Assembly: GCF_900105135.1 (NCBI RefSeq)
Contig: NZ_LT629741.1
Span: 868,001 to 932,000, forward strand
Origin: Gramella sp. MAR_2010_147
GTDB taxonomy: Bacteria > Bacteroidota > Bacteroidia > Flavobacteriales > Flavobacteriaceae
DNA: 64,000 nucleotides
Direction of reading: 5' to 3'
The notes beneath the pieces are model-generated. The model saw nothing but the letters and a program-made list of their open reading frames with translations, was not told the DNA's origin and ran no database searches. Below are positions 18,176 to 26,276 of this stretch, in pieces. The position numbers were made by a program, and so were the translations under genes. Positions within the stretch are counted from its first letter, which is position 1. Every line of letters starts with the position of its first letter.

Positions 18176-18464
18176 GTTTACAAAACTAAACAATGTATAT
18201 TTTACAATTGTAAACATGAAAATAATAGCATATTGTATACAACTGTAAACTGTACTTTAGTCTTGGTGAATACTCCCTTTGGAAAATATCCAATAAATTT
18301 ATTTTGAATATTTAAAAGTTTGTTTTTTAGACTATTAATACATTTTATTTGATCTAATTATTGAATCGAATTGTTAATGTTTACATATGTAATTATATTG
18401 TTTCAATATAATTATTTACATTTGTAACCATCTGATTCCACCTATAAATGTTACAATGGTAAAC
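18176..18464. promoter_or_regulatory. Array of six 16-bp palindromic operators between the M14 peptidase and the XRE regulator
   Basis: Six matches to GTTTACAnnTGTAAAC: A 18176-18191 (2 mismatches), B 18200-18215 (1), C 18235-18250 (1), D 18379-18394 (2), E 18414-18429 (2), F 18449-18464 (3). Centres of B-C, D-E and E-F are each exactly 35 bp apart, A-B 24 bp, C-D 144 bp. A abuts the M14 start codon and contains TAGTTTTG, an exact -7 element, on the minus strand. F contains the ATG of the XRE gene. E contains the TTTG of its likely -33 element. The layout predicts repression of both genes by a dimeric regulator, most simply the adjacent XRE protein. Confidence 0.75.
18421..18450 (+). promoter_or_regulatory. 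Putative promoter of the XRE regulator, embedded in operators
   Basis: TTTG (18421-18424, in operator E), 18 bp, TATAAATG (18443-18450, two mismatches to TAnnTTTG), directly before operator F. The predicted transcript start falls within a few bases of the ATG at 18456, so the message would be nearly leaderless. Confidence 0.4.
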
Positions 18465-18875
18465 ACTGAAAAATTTGCTTCAAGGCTCAATAAAATTCTG
18501 GAATATCATGATATTTCAGCGGCATCCTTTGCTGATAAAATTGAAGTTGGACGCTCCTCTATTTCCCATATTCTATCGGGCAGAAATAAACCGAGTCTTG
18601 ATTTTGTAATGAAAGTTGTAAAGAATTTTCCCGAGGTAGAATTGTATTGGTTGTTAAATGGTAAAGGAAATTTTCCTTCTACTTCAGAATCCCAAGGCCA
18701 AACTGGGACTGATAATAAAAAAGTTCAGGGTCCAGCACGATCACTTGAAAAAAAGAATTTACATCAGTATGAAAACGAAAATCCGGTTTCTCTTACTCCC
18801 GGAAGTTCCGGAAAAACGATTCAGAAAATAGTTATTTTTTATACTGATGGTAGTTTTGAGGCTTTTGAAAATTGA
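18456..18875 (+). CDS. XRE-family helix-turn-helix regulator with short C-terminal tail
   Basis: 139 aa. The Cro/CI-type HTH spans residues ~5-65: FASRLNKILEYHDISAASFA, then DKIEVGRSSISHILSGRNKP as turn and recognition helix, then FVMKVVKNFPEVELYWLLNG. A linker rich in Gln, Ser, Asn and Lys (70-110) leads to a short hydrophobic strand pair at the C-terminus, KIVIFYTDGSFEAFEN. There is no LexA-type peptidase and no obvious ligand domain. The ATG lies inside operator F, so autoregulation is likely. The divergent gene is an M14 carboxypeptidase. No phage genes are near, so this is not a prophage repressor remnant by context. Confidence 0.88.
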   Translation: MVNTEKFASRLNKILEYHDISAASFADKIEVGRSSISHILSGRNKPSLDFVMKVVKNFPEVELYWLLNGKGNFPSTSESQGQTGTDNKKVQGPARSLEKKNLHQYENENPVSLTPGSSGKTIQKIVIFYTDGSFEAFEN

Positions 18876-18906
18876 TTATCCGGTTTAAATTGAATTAATT
18901 TGCGGT

Positions 18907-19284
18907 ATGAAAAGATTCTTACCGCTATTGGCTATTCTCCTATTCAATTCCTGTTTCAATGCTCAGAGAAACTGTGAGGATTTTAAAACCGGTACTTTTC
19001 AATTTGAAACCTACATAAATGGTGAATTACAATCTTCCAGGTTTATTAGGAATGATAGTATCGAAATTGAGGAATACCAGGGTAAGACAGATACTTCCTC
19101 GGTTAGATGGATCAATGATTGTGAATACATACTAAAAAACACGAATCCGCAGGGAATGGCAGAAGAAAAGCCAATTCATATTAAAATACTTACCACAACC
19201 AGAAATGGGTACAAATTTGAATATGGCCAGGTAGGAGATCCTAAAAAAGCCAGAGGAGAAGTAAGAAAAATTGACGAAGACTAA
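18907..19284 (+). CDS. Exported small hypothetical protein, 125 aa
   Basis: Signal peptide MKRFLPLLAILLFNSCFNAQ, with a likely signal peptidase I site after NAQ; the Cys in LFNSC lacks a proper lipobox. The mature part has paired cysteines (RNCEDF and NDCEY) that could form a disulfide, and a beta-rich composition. No family recognised. It lies 31 nt after the XRE gene, so it may be part of that autoregulated transcript. Its stop overlaps the mscL stop in a shared CTAA (19281-19284). Confidence 0.7.
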   Translation: MKRFLPLLAILLFNSCFNAQRNCEDFKTGTFQFETYINGELQSSRFIRNDSIEIEEYQGKTDTSSVRWINDCEYILKNTNPQGMAEEKPIHIKILTTTRNGYKFEYGQVGDPKKARGEVRKIDED

Positions 19285-19727
19285 TTTTGTCTTTCACGTA
19301 GCAGCTTATTCTGCTCCTCCATTTTATCGTTCAAACTGGAAAGTAATTCTATATCCTTAGGAGTGACAACCTGAGTGTTTTTTGGGTCCTGAGCCTTATT
19401 TCTAAATCGATTCATGAATTTTATTACCAGAAAAACAACAAATCCAATTACCAGGAAATCTATAAGGGTCTCAATTAATAAACCATAACCAATAGAAACT
19501 TCTTCTATATAATTTTCCCCACCTTCAACACCAAAGCCTTCTCGAAGAACGATCTTTCTATTTTCATAACTAACCCCGTCGGTAAGCATACTTAAGGGCG
19601 GCATAATGATCTCCTTTACCAGGACATCAACAACTTTATTGAATGCAGTACCAATAATGATACCCACCGCCATATCTATCATGTTGCCTTTTACAGCAAA
19701 TTCTTTGAACTCTTTAAATAATCCCAT
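19281..19727 (-). CDS. mscL: Large-conductance mechanosensitive channel
   Basis: 148 aa. The N-terminus MGLFKEFKEFAVKGNMIDMA continues into VGIIIGTAFNKVVDVLV, the MscL S1 helix and TM1 with its pore-lining glycines. TM2 is LLIETLIDFLVIGFVVFLVIKFMNR (about 82-106). A charged C-terminal helix follows, forming the cytoplasmic bundle. Pentameric inner-membrane safety valve against hypo-osmotic shock. The ATG overlaps the parC stop (TAATG), so it is the last gene of the parE-parC operon. Confidence 0.95.
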   Translation of the reverse strand: MGLFKEFKEFAVKGNMIDMAVGIIIGTAFNKVVDVLVKEIIMPPLSMLTDGVSYENRKIVLREGFGVEGGENYIEEVSIGYGLLIETLIDFLVIGFVVFLVIKFMNRFRNKAQDPKNTQVVTPKDIELLSSLNDKMEEQNKLLRERQN

Positions 19728-22372
19728 TATTCATCAAATAAAGAGGGTTGATCATCTGGATTTGATTTTTTATCAGGAGTTTTAATCTTTCCGGCTTTAA
19801 TAGATTCCCCGGTGATCTCTTCTTCTGAGTCTTCATTATTGTTGTCTTCATTTGATTCTGAAACCTCTTTCACAAAAGGCATAGGATCCAGAAGGTTTAT
19901 TTCATTCACTTTTTCTGAAGTAAGCTGGTTTCCCAGTGCTTTTATACCTTTAATCGCTATAAATTCTTCAATATTAACCTTTTCATTCTCCCGTCGTTCT
20001 TTTCCTTTTGGCTTGGTATATACTATTTCAGCCATTGGATAGTAATCGGTAGAAACCAGCTCAAGAAATGAATCTTCATGGTCTGAAATAAATTTCTCTT
20101 CTTTATCTGGATGCTCTATAAGAAAACGTTTTACATAAAAACGTTCCTTTTCAGCCTCCCAGTAAATTGCCGAAACAGGTTTATCTTTTATCCATTTCTC
20201 CAAAACGATGATCTCATTATCAAATCTTGTAGTGAGTTCCGGTTTAATGGTTTTCGCCACTCCATCCTGGGTTACAATAAGCAGGCGGTCCTCTCCTCTA
20301 AATTCACCCAGCAATTCACCACGTTCATCCACATTCAGTCTTTTTACGGTATCATCAAACCATATTCTGCGTGGTTTCAGGGTAGAAACGCCTTCTTCTT
20401 TGAGTTCAATCCTTTTTACGGAATATTTAGTAACCAAATTTCCTTTTACATTTCGGCCTTTAATAAGAATTTCAGCAAAATCCAGATCAAATTTCACCTT
20501 TCGAATGCTTCCTACCTGGCGTAAAAGTACCGTGATTACTTCTGCCTCTCCATTGGGGTTTGCAGAGAAATAAAGTACTTTGGAGTCTTTCTTACCCTGA
20601 CTCAGGTCATATTCACGATCCCTGGTTACTGAAGTCACCGCAAAACGCTTCACATACGTATTACCAGCTTTTCCATCTCGGTAGATCATATTATAAGTGG
20701 TGCGTTTATCCTTCTTCTTAAAAATCGCAACATGAATAATATCTTTACCAATAAAGGTTTTAGAGTCTACTTTTGTTACCATCATCTTACCATCTGCAGT
20801 AAAACAGATCACATCATCAATATCTGAACATTCGGTAACGTACTCATCTTTCTTAAGCGATGTACCTACAAAACCTTCTGCCCTATTCACATAAAGCTTG
20901 GTATTTCTTATAACAACCTTTGTGGCTTCAATATCTTCAAAAAGTCTAAGGTCAGTTTTTCTTTCTTTTCCTGTGCCATAATCCTTCTTCAGTTTTTTGA
21001 AATAATCAACAGCAAAATCCACAAGATTATCTAAGTGATGTTTTACAGTGCCAATTTCGCCTTCCAGAGCATCGATCTTTTGTTGTGCTTTATCAATATC
21101 GAATTTTGAAATTCTCTTGATCCTAATTTCGGTCAGCCTAACGATATCTTCTTCGGTTACGGCTCTTTTTAAATGTTTAGTATGCGGTTTTAACCCTCTA
21201 TCTATCGCCTGGATCACTCCTTCCCACGTTTCCTCTTCTTCAATATCCCGATAAATACGGTTTTCAATAAAGATTCTTTCTAAAGAAGCAAAATGCCATT
21301 GTTCTTCCAGCTCCTCGAGCTTTATCTCCAATTCCCGTTTTAACAGGTGTAATGTATGATCTGTAGATCTTCGTAAAACATCAGAAACTCCTAAAAATAC
21401 TGGTTTGTGATCTATAATTACACAACCAAGCGGTGCTAAAGAGTTTTCGCATTGCGTAAATGCATAAAGAGCATCGATCGTTTTATCTGGAGATAAGTTA
21501 TTTGGTAAATGAATTAGGATCTCTACTTCTGCTGCTGTATTATCTTCGATCTTTTTGATCTTGATCTTCCCTTTATCATTGGCCTTGAGAATGGAGTCAA
21601 TTAAACTGGACGTATTGGTACCGTAAGGAATTTCATTGATCACCAGCGTGTTTTTATCCAGCTGATTGATCTTTGCCCTAATTCGAACTCTCCCGCCTCG
21701 TTTTCCATCATTGTAATTAGAAATATCTGCAATCCCACCAGTTGGAAAATCAGGATAAATAGTGAACTTTTTTCCGCGTAAATGATTTATGGAGGCATCA
21801 ATTAGTTCGTTAAAATTATGTGGTAAAAACCTTGTACTTAATCCTACCGCAATCCCTTCAGCTCCCTGTGCAAGCAACATTGGAAATTTCACCGGAAGAT
21901 TCACCGGTTCCTGCTTTCTACCGTCATAAGATAGTTGCCATTCAGTCAGTTTCGGACTAAAAAGAACTTCCAGCGCAAATTTTGAAAGCCTGGCCTCGAT
22001 ATAACGAGGAGCGGCAGCGCGATCACCAGTAAGGATATTTCCCCAGTTTCCCTGTGTATCTATTAATATATCTTTTTGCCCAATTTGAACCATTGCATCC
22101 CCAATACTCGCATCCCCATGCGGGTGATACTGCATGGTGTGCCCAACAATATTGGCAACCTTATTATAACGGCCATCATCAAGATCTTTCATAGAATGCA
22201 TGATTCTACGCTGTACGGGTTTAAAACCGTCTTCAATTGCAGGTACTGCCCGTTCCAGGATCACGTATGAAGCATAATCCAGGAACCAGTCTTTGTACAT
22301 GCCGGTTACTTTTATAAGTTCTTCTTTACTCTCAAACTGCTCCTCCTGAGCTCCTTCTTGATTTTCTTCCAT
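19727..22372 (-). CDS. parC: DNA topoisomerase IV subunit A
   Basis: 881 aa. Winged-helix and tower domains occupy the N-terminal half, with catalytic Tyr124 in AAAPRYIEARLSK. The active-site region YHPHGDASIGDAM has Ala88 where E. coli GyrA has Ser83 and Asp92 where it has Asp87. The C-terminal ~350 residues are the beta-pinwheel-like part, ending in an acidic disordered tail. It decatenates daughter chromosomes with ParE. ParC rather than GyrA is supported by parE one gene upstream and by the short divergent C-terminal half. Start overlaps the upstream membrane-protein stop by one base (TAATG). Confidence 0.93.
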   Translation of the reverse strand: MEENQEGAQEEQFESKEELIKVTGMYKDWFLDYASYVILERAVPAIEDGFKPVQRRIMHSMKDLDDGRYNKVANIVGHTMQYHPHGDASIGDAMVQIGQKDILIDTQGNWGNILTGDRAAAPRYIEARLSKFALEVLFSPKLTEWQLSYDGRKQEPVNLPVKFPMLLAQGAEGIAVGLSTRFLPHNFNELIDASINHLRGKKFTIYPDFPTGGIADISNYNDGKRGGRVRIRAKINQLDKNTLVINEIPYGTNTSSLIDSILKANDKGKIKIKKIEDNTAAEVEILIHLPNNLSPDKTIDALYAFTQCENSLAPLGCVIIDHKPVFLGVSDVLRRSTDHTLHLLKRELEIKLEELEEQWHFASLERIFIENRIYRDIEEEETWEGVIQAIDRGLKPHTKHLKRAVTEEDIVRLTEIRIKRISKFDIDKAQQKIDALEGEIGTVKHHLDNLVDFAVDYFKKLKKDYGTGKERKTDLRLFEDIEATKVVIRNTKLYVNRAEGFVGTSLKKDEYVTECSDIDDVICFTADGKMMVTKVDSKTFIGKDIIHVAIFKKKDKRTTYNMIYRDGKAGNTYVKRFAVTSVTRDREYDLSQGKKDSKVLYFSANPNGEAEVITVLLRQVGSIRKVKFDLDFAEILIKGRNVKGNLVTKYSVKRIELKEEGVSTLKPRRIWFDDTVKRLNVDERGELLGEFRGEDRLLIVTQDGVAKTIKPELTTRFDNEIIVLEKWIKDKPVSAIYWEAEKERFYVKRFLIEHPDKEEKFISDHEDSFLELVSTDYYPMAEIVYTKPKGKERRENEKVNIEEFIAIKGIKALGNQLTSEKVNEINLLDPMPFVKEVSESNEDNNNEDSEEEITGESIKAGKIKTPDKKSNPDDQPSLFDE

Positions 22373-22866
22373 TAGGCAGTAGGTTTAGGAACGGTTGCTA
22401 ATACTTTGTTTAAAGAATCTACCATTCCCCTTTTCTTTTTTTGGGTTAAAAATGTGGTGTTAAATGTATATTTTCTATAGCCTTTTTTTCTTCTGGAGTT
22501 GATATAAATGGTCAAAGCCGAATAAATACCGAAATCTATAAATTTGAACTTTCCCAATTTACGTTTTGGAAATTCCGCTCTCTTTATCCGGTATTCCATA
22601 AATTTTGAAAGAAAGACTCCGTTATTCTTGAAATTCAGGGTTTCACCATCACTATCAAAGTCAAAGGTCTGACCAATTCTGTGCACATAAAGTCCAAGTA
22701 AAAGAGTCACGATGTTCGGGATAAAATGACTAAAACTAATTTCCTGTTCAGTATCTGAAGATGCCATGATCTCAATATTCACAAAGATGTTAGTGACAAA
22801 TACCGCAACTAGTACGATATAAATTGACGGAATTATTCTGACCTCGGTTTTATTGGTAAATCTCAT
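22372..22866 (-). CDS. Conserved hypothetical membrane protein between parE and parC
   Basis: 164 aa with two hydrophobic segments, [20 protein letters not shown] (about 11-30) and [18 protein letters not shown] (about 48-65). The rest is a basic, Lys/Arg-rich cytoplasmic domain with [20 protein letters not shown] and [12 protein letters not shown] do not recognise a family; the layout (two TM plus strand-rich basic part) resembles bacterial PH-like membrane proteins. Its start overlaps the parE stop (ATGA) and its stop overlaps the parC start (TAATG), so translation of all three is coupled. Confidence 0.75.
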   Translation of the reverse strand: MRFTNKTEVRIIPSIYIVLVAVFVTNIFVNIEIMASSDTEQEISFSHFIPNIVTLLLGLYVHRIGQTFDFDSDGETLNFKNNGVFLSKFMEYRIKRAEFPKRKLGKFKFIDFGIYSALTIYINSRRKKGYRKYTFNTTFLTQKKKRGMVDSLNKVLATVPKPTA

Positions 22867-24725
22867 ATTCCAAGCTCTTCAACAAGGTCTAGTTCAACTT
22901 TCAGGTTATCGATAATAAATTCCTGGCGATCTGGGGTATTTTTACCCATATAGAAACTGAGCATTTCTTCGATAGACTTGTCTTTGTCTAACATTACCGG
23001 ATCAAGCCGAATATCTTCTCCTATAAAATGAACAAATTCATCAGGCGAAATTTCACCCAAACCTTTAAATCGCGTGATCTCAGGTTTTCCGGAAAGCTTC
23101 TCCATGGCCTGTTTACGTTCCATTTCACTGTAACAATAGATCGTTTCTTTCTTGTTACGAACTCTAAACAAAGGAGTTTGAAGAATATATAAATGATTTT
23201 CCTTGATCAGTTCAGGGAAGAACTGGAGGAAAAAAGTGATCAATAGTAACCGAATATGCATTCCATCTACATCAGCATCAGTAGCGATCACGATATTATG
23301 ATATCTAAGGTCTTCTAAAGAATCTTCAATATTTAATGCCGCCTGAAGAAGATTGAATTCTTCATTTTCATATACGATCTTTTTAGAAAGTCCGTAACTA
23401 TTTAAAGGTTTTCCTTTTAAACTAAAAACTGCCTGGGTAACCACATCACGGCTTTTGGTTATAGATCCACTTGCAGAATCACCCTCGGTTATGAATAAAG
23501 TAGTTTCTAAACAACGTTCATGTTTACTATCTCCCAGGTGAACCCTGCAATCTCTTAATTTCTTATTATGAAGACTGGCTTTTTTAGCCCTGTCCTTGGC
23601 TAGTTTTCTAATTCCGGAAAGGTCTTTACGTTCTCTTTCTGCCTGAAGGATCTTCCGCTGAAGACTTTCAGCAGTTTCAGGATTCTTATGCAGGTAATTA
23701 TCAAGGTTCCTTTTTACGAAATCATTAATATAAGTTCTTACAGTAGGCAGTTTTCCTCCCATATCTGTAGAACCCAGTTTGGTTTTCGTCTGACTTTCGA
23801 AAACCGGTTCCATTACTTTAATACTTATAGCTGAAACGATAGATTTCCTGATATCACTGGCTTCATAATTCTTTCCGTAATATTCGCGCACTGTTTTTAC
23901 TACAGCTTCTCGAAAAGCAGCCAGATGCGTACCTCCCTGTGAAGTATTTTGCCCGTTTACGAATGAGTGATATTCCTCGCTATATTGAGATTTACTGTGG
24001 GTAATAGCTACTTCTATATCTTCACCCTTTAAATGAAGAATTGGATATAACATATCATCTTCATGAATGCTGTCCCCCAGTAGATCTTTTAAGCCGTTTT
24101 CAGAATAGAATTTTTCTCCGTTAAAAACTATGGTCAATCCCGGGTTGAGATAGACATAGTTCTTAAGCATTTTTTCTATATATTCATTTCGGTATTTATA
24201 GTTCTTGAAAATAACCTCATCGGGAATAAAAGTGATCTTGGTTCCTCTTCTGCGGGAAGTTTCATCAAGATGTTCTTCATCTTTTAATTCGCCCTGCTCA
24301 AATTCAGCAGCGTGACTTTTTGCATCCCTGGAAGATTCCACGCGAAAATAAGAAGAAAGCGCATTTACTGCTTTCGTACCAACACCGTTAAGACCTACCG
24401 ATTTTTTAAAGGCACGGGTATCATACTTACCACCCGTGTTCATCTTAGAAACTACATCTACAACTTTCCCAAGCGGAATCCCCCTACCAAAATCCCGAAC
24501 GATGACCCGTTGATTCTGCACAGAAATCTCAATAGTCTTTCCGGCGCCCATCACGAACTCATCAATACTATTATCGATAACTTCTTTTAAAAGAATATAG
24601 ATACCGTCATCCTGACTGGATCCATCTCCCAGTTTCCCGATATACATTCCGGGACGCATACGAATATGTTCTTTCCAGTCTAACGACCGGATATTATCTT
24701 CGGTATATTTAGTATTCTCGCTCAT
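22863..24725 (-). CDS. parE: DNA topoisomerase IV subunit B
   Basis: 620 aa. The GHKL ATPase domain comes first ([41 protein letters not shown]). The transducer follows ([15 protein letters not shown]), then the TOPRIM domain with [10 protein letters not shown], the DADVDGMHI metal site and the conserved [16 protein letters not shown] block. It powers ParC strand passage. ParE over GyrB is inferred from length and linkage to parC. First gene of the coupled operon. Confidence 0.94.
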   Translation of the reverse strand: MSENTKYTEDNIRSLDWKEHIRMRPGMYIGKLGDGSSQDDGIYILLKEVIDNSIDEFVMGAGKTIEISVQNQRVIVRDFGRGIPLGKVVDVVSKMNTGGKYDTRAFKKSVGLNGVGTKAVNALSSYFRVESSRDAKSHAAEFEQGELKDEEHLDETSRRRGTKITFIPDEVIFKNYKYRNEYIEKMLKNYVYLNPGLTIVFNGEKFYSENGLKDLLGDSIHEDDMLYPILHLKGEDIEVAITHSKSQYSEEYHSFVNGQNTSQGGTHLAAFREAVVKTVREYYGKNYEASDIRKSIVSAISIKVMEPVFESQTKTKLGSTDMGGKLPTVRTYINDFVKRNLDNYLHKNPETAESLQRKILQAERERKDLSGIRKLAKDRAKKASLHNKKLRDCRVHLGDSKHERCLETTLFITEGDSASGSITKSRDVVTQAVFSLKGKPLNSYGLSKKIVYENEEFNLLQAALNIEDSLEDLRYHNIVIATDADVDGMHIRLLLITFFLQFFPELIKENHLYILQTPLFRVRNKKETIYCYSEMERKQAMEKLSGKPEITRFKGLGEISPDEFVHFIGEDIRLDPVMLDKDKSIEEMLSFYMGKNTPDRQEFIIDNLKVELDLVEELGI

Positions 24726-24929
24726 AGGTAGTAATGGAGTTATGGCCTAAATATAATGTAATAGCTAAAAAACTGAAATAGTTCAACGCTAAAGTAATTA
24801 ACAAAGATTTCGGAAGAAATGTTAATTAGATTTGAGGAGTGAGATTTTAAAATCTAGATGGAATAATAATTATATGTACTAATCCTCCGGTTTCTATAGA
24901 GCCTCCTAAAATGGTATTCCAATCTCTAT

Positions 24930-26024
24930 TTAAACATTAAAACGGAAATGCATTACATCGCCATCTTTCACGATATATTCTTTCCCTTCTACGCGCATTT
25001 TACCTGCTTCCTTTACCTTGGCTTCACTTCCTAAACTCACATAATCATCATAACCAATTACCTCAGCACGAATAAAGCCTTTCTCAAAATCGGTATGTAT
25101 CACTCCGGCAGCCTGTGGTGCCGAAGAGCCAATTGGTATAGTCCAGGCTCTCACCTCTTTTACACCTGCAGTAAAATATGTTTGAAGGTTTAGCAATTCA
25201 TAAGCACCTCGAATGAGTTTTGCAGAACCCGGTTCTTCTAAACCAATATCCTGAAGAAACATTTGTCTTTCTTCAAAATCATCCAGTTCGGTAATGTCTG
25301 CTTCAGTTCCCACTGCAAGCACTAAAACCTCGGCATTTTCATCTTTAACAGCTTCTTTCACCTTTTCCACATGGGCATTGCCATTTACTGCGGCGTCTTC
25401 ATCTACATTGCAAACGTACATAACAGGCTTATCTGTAATGAACTGTAAAGGTGCGATAAACTCTTTTCTTTCTTCTTCATTGAGATCTATAGCTCTTACA
25501 GATTTCCCTGCTTCAAGCCCTGCTTTTACCTTTAATAAAGCTGCTTCTTCCTTCTGTGCCTCTTTATTACCAGTCTTGGCGGCTCTTTTAACTTTTTCCA
25601 GTTTCTTTTCAGCTGTTTCAAGATCTTTAAGCTGAAGTTCCATATCGATAGTTTCCTTGTCTCTTATAGGGTTGATAGAGCCATCAACATGTACAATATT
25701 ATCATCCTCAAAACATCTTAGTACATGCAGGATCGCATCTGTTTCTCTTATATTACCTAGAAACTGATTCCCTAAACCTTCTCCTTTGCTTGCACCTTTT
25801 ACGAGTCCCGCAATATCTACGATCTCAACGGTTGCAGGAATTACCTTTTCAGGATTTACCAGTTCTTCCAGCTTTAATAATCTTTGATCTGGAACATTCA
25901 CAACACCAACATTAGGCTCTATAGTACAAAAAGGAAAATTTGCACTTTGAGCTTTGGCATTACTCAAACAATTAAAAAGTGTCGATTTTCCAACGTTAGG
26001 TAGTCCTACAATTCCAGCTTTCAT
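24930..26024 (-). CDS. ychF: Ribosome-binding ATPase YchF (Obg-related)
   Basis: 364 aa. G1 GLPNVGKST (residues 6-14), G3 [17 protein letters not shown], the NVDE replacing the NKxD of GTPases (explaining the ATP preference of the family), a coiled-coil insert around 120-170, and a C-terminal TGS domain ([44 protein letters not shown]). It binds the ribosome and is linked to stress and translation control. Monocistronic; the 204 bp on its 3' side up to parE hold no gene I can support and no clear terminator, only a 14-bp palindrome (AGATTTTAAAATCT, 24842-24855). Confidence 0.96.
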   Translation of the reverse strand: MKAGIVGLPNVGKSTLFNCLSNAKAQSANFPFCTIEPNVGVVNVPDQRLLKLEELVNPEKVIPATVEIVDIAGLVKGASKGEGLGNQFLGNIRETDAILHVLRCFEDDNIVHVDGSINPIRDKETIDMELQLKDLETAEKKLEKVKRAAKTGNKEAQKEEAALLKVKAGLEAGKSVRAIDLNEEERKEFIAPLQFITDKPVMYVCNVDEDAAVNGNAHVEKVKEAVKDENAEVLVLAVGTEADITELDDFEERQMFLQDIGLEEPGSAKLIRGAYELLNLQTYFTAGVKEVRAWTIPIGSSAPQAAGVIHTDFEKGFIRAEVIGYDDYVSLGSEAKVKEAGKMRVEGKEYIVKDGDVMHFRFNV

Positions 26025-26059
26025 ATAAAATAGTTTAGATGCTTTTGTTTTTGCGGCTG

Positions 26060-26067
26060 CAAAGATA
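26060..26067 (-). promoter_or_regulatory. ychF -7 promoter element
   Basis: On the minus strand TATCTTTG, an exact TAnnTTTG match, 35 nt before the ychF start. No -33 TTTG at the expected place. Confidence 0.45.
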
Positions 26068-26276
26068 GGTATTATCTAAGAGTATTTCATAAATACTTAC
26101 TGGCTTTAATCCTAAGATTTTTATTAAAACTTTAGATAAGCTTTTAGTGGCAGTTGAAAATAAAAAAGGTTTAATTCTTACATAAGAAACAATAATAAAA
26201 CCTAAATATCAATTCGTTAATAATCTACTGGTTTTTACATATATTGTTAAAACTAATTAACAAATTAAACAACAAT

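Noticed and set aside
18176..18217. A longer N-terminus of the M14 carboxypeptidase
   Set aside because: It would be translated through two of the operator palindromes and the predicted -7 element.
20111..20573. Long reading frames on the plus strand inside parC
   Set aside because: They are shadows of parC in other frames, without a start context or family pattern.
24842..24855. Palindrome AGATTTTAAAATCT as an operator for parE or ychF
   Set aside because: A single A/T-rich 14-mer between two minus-strand genes, far from either start; chance is likely.
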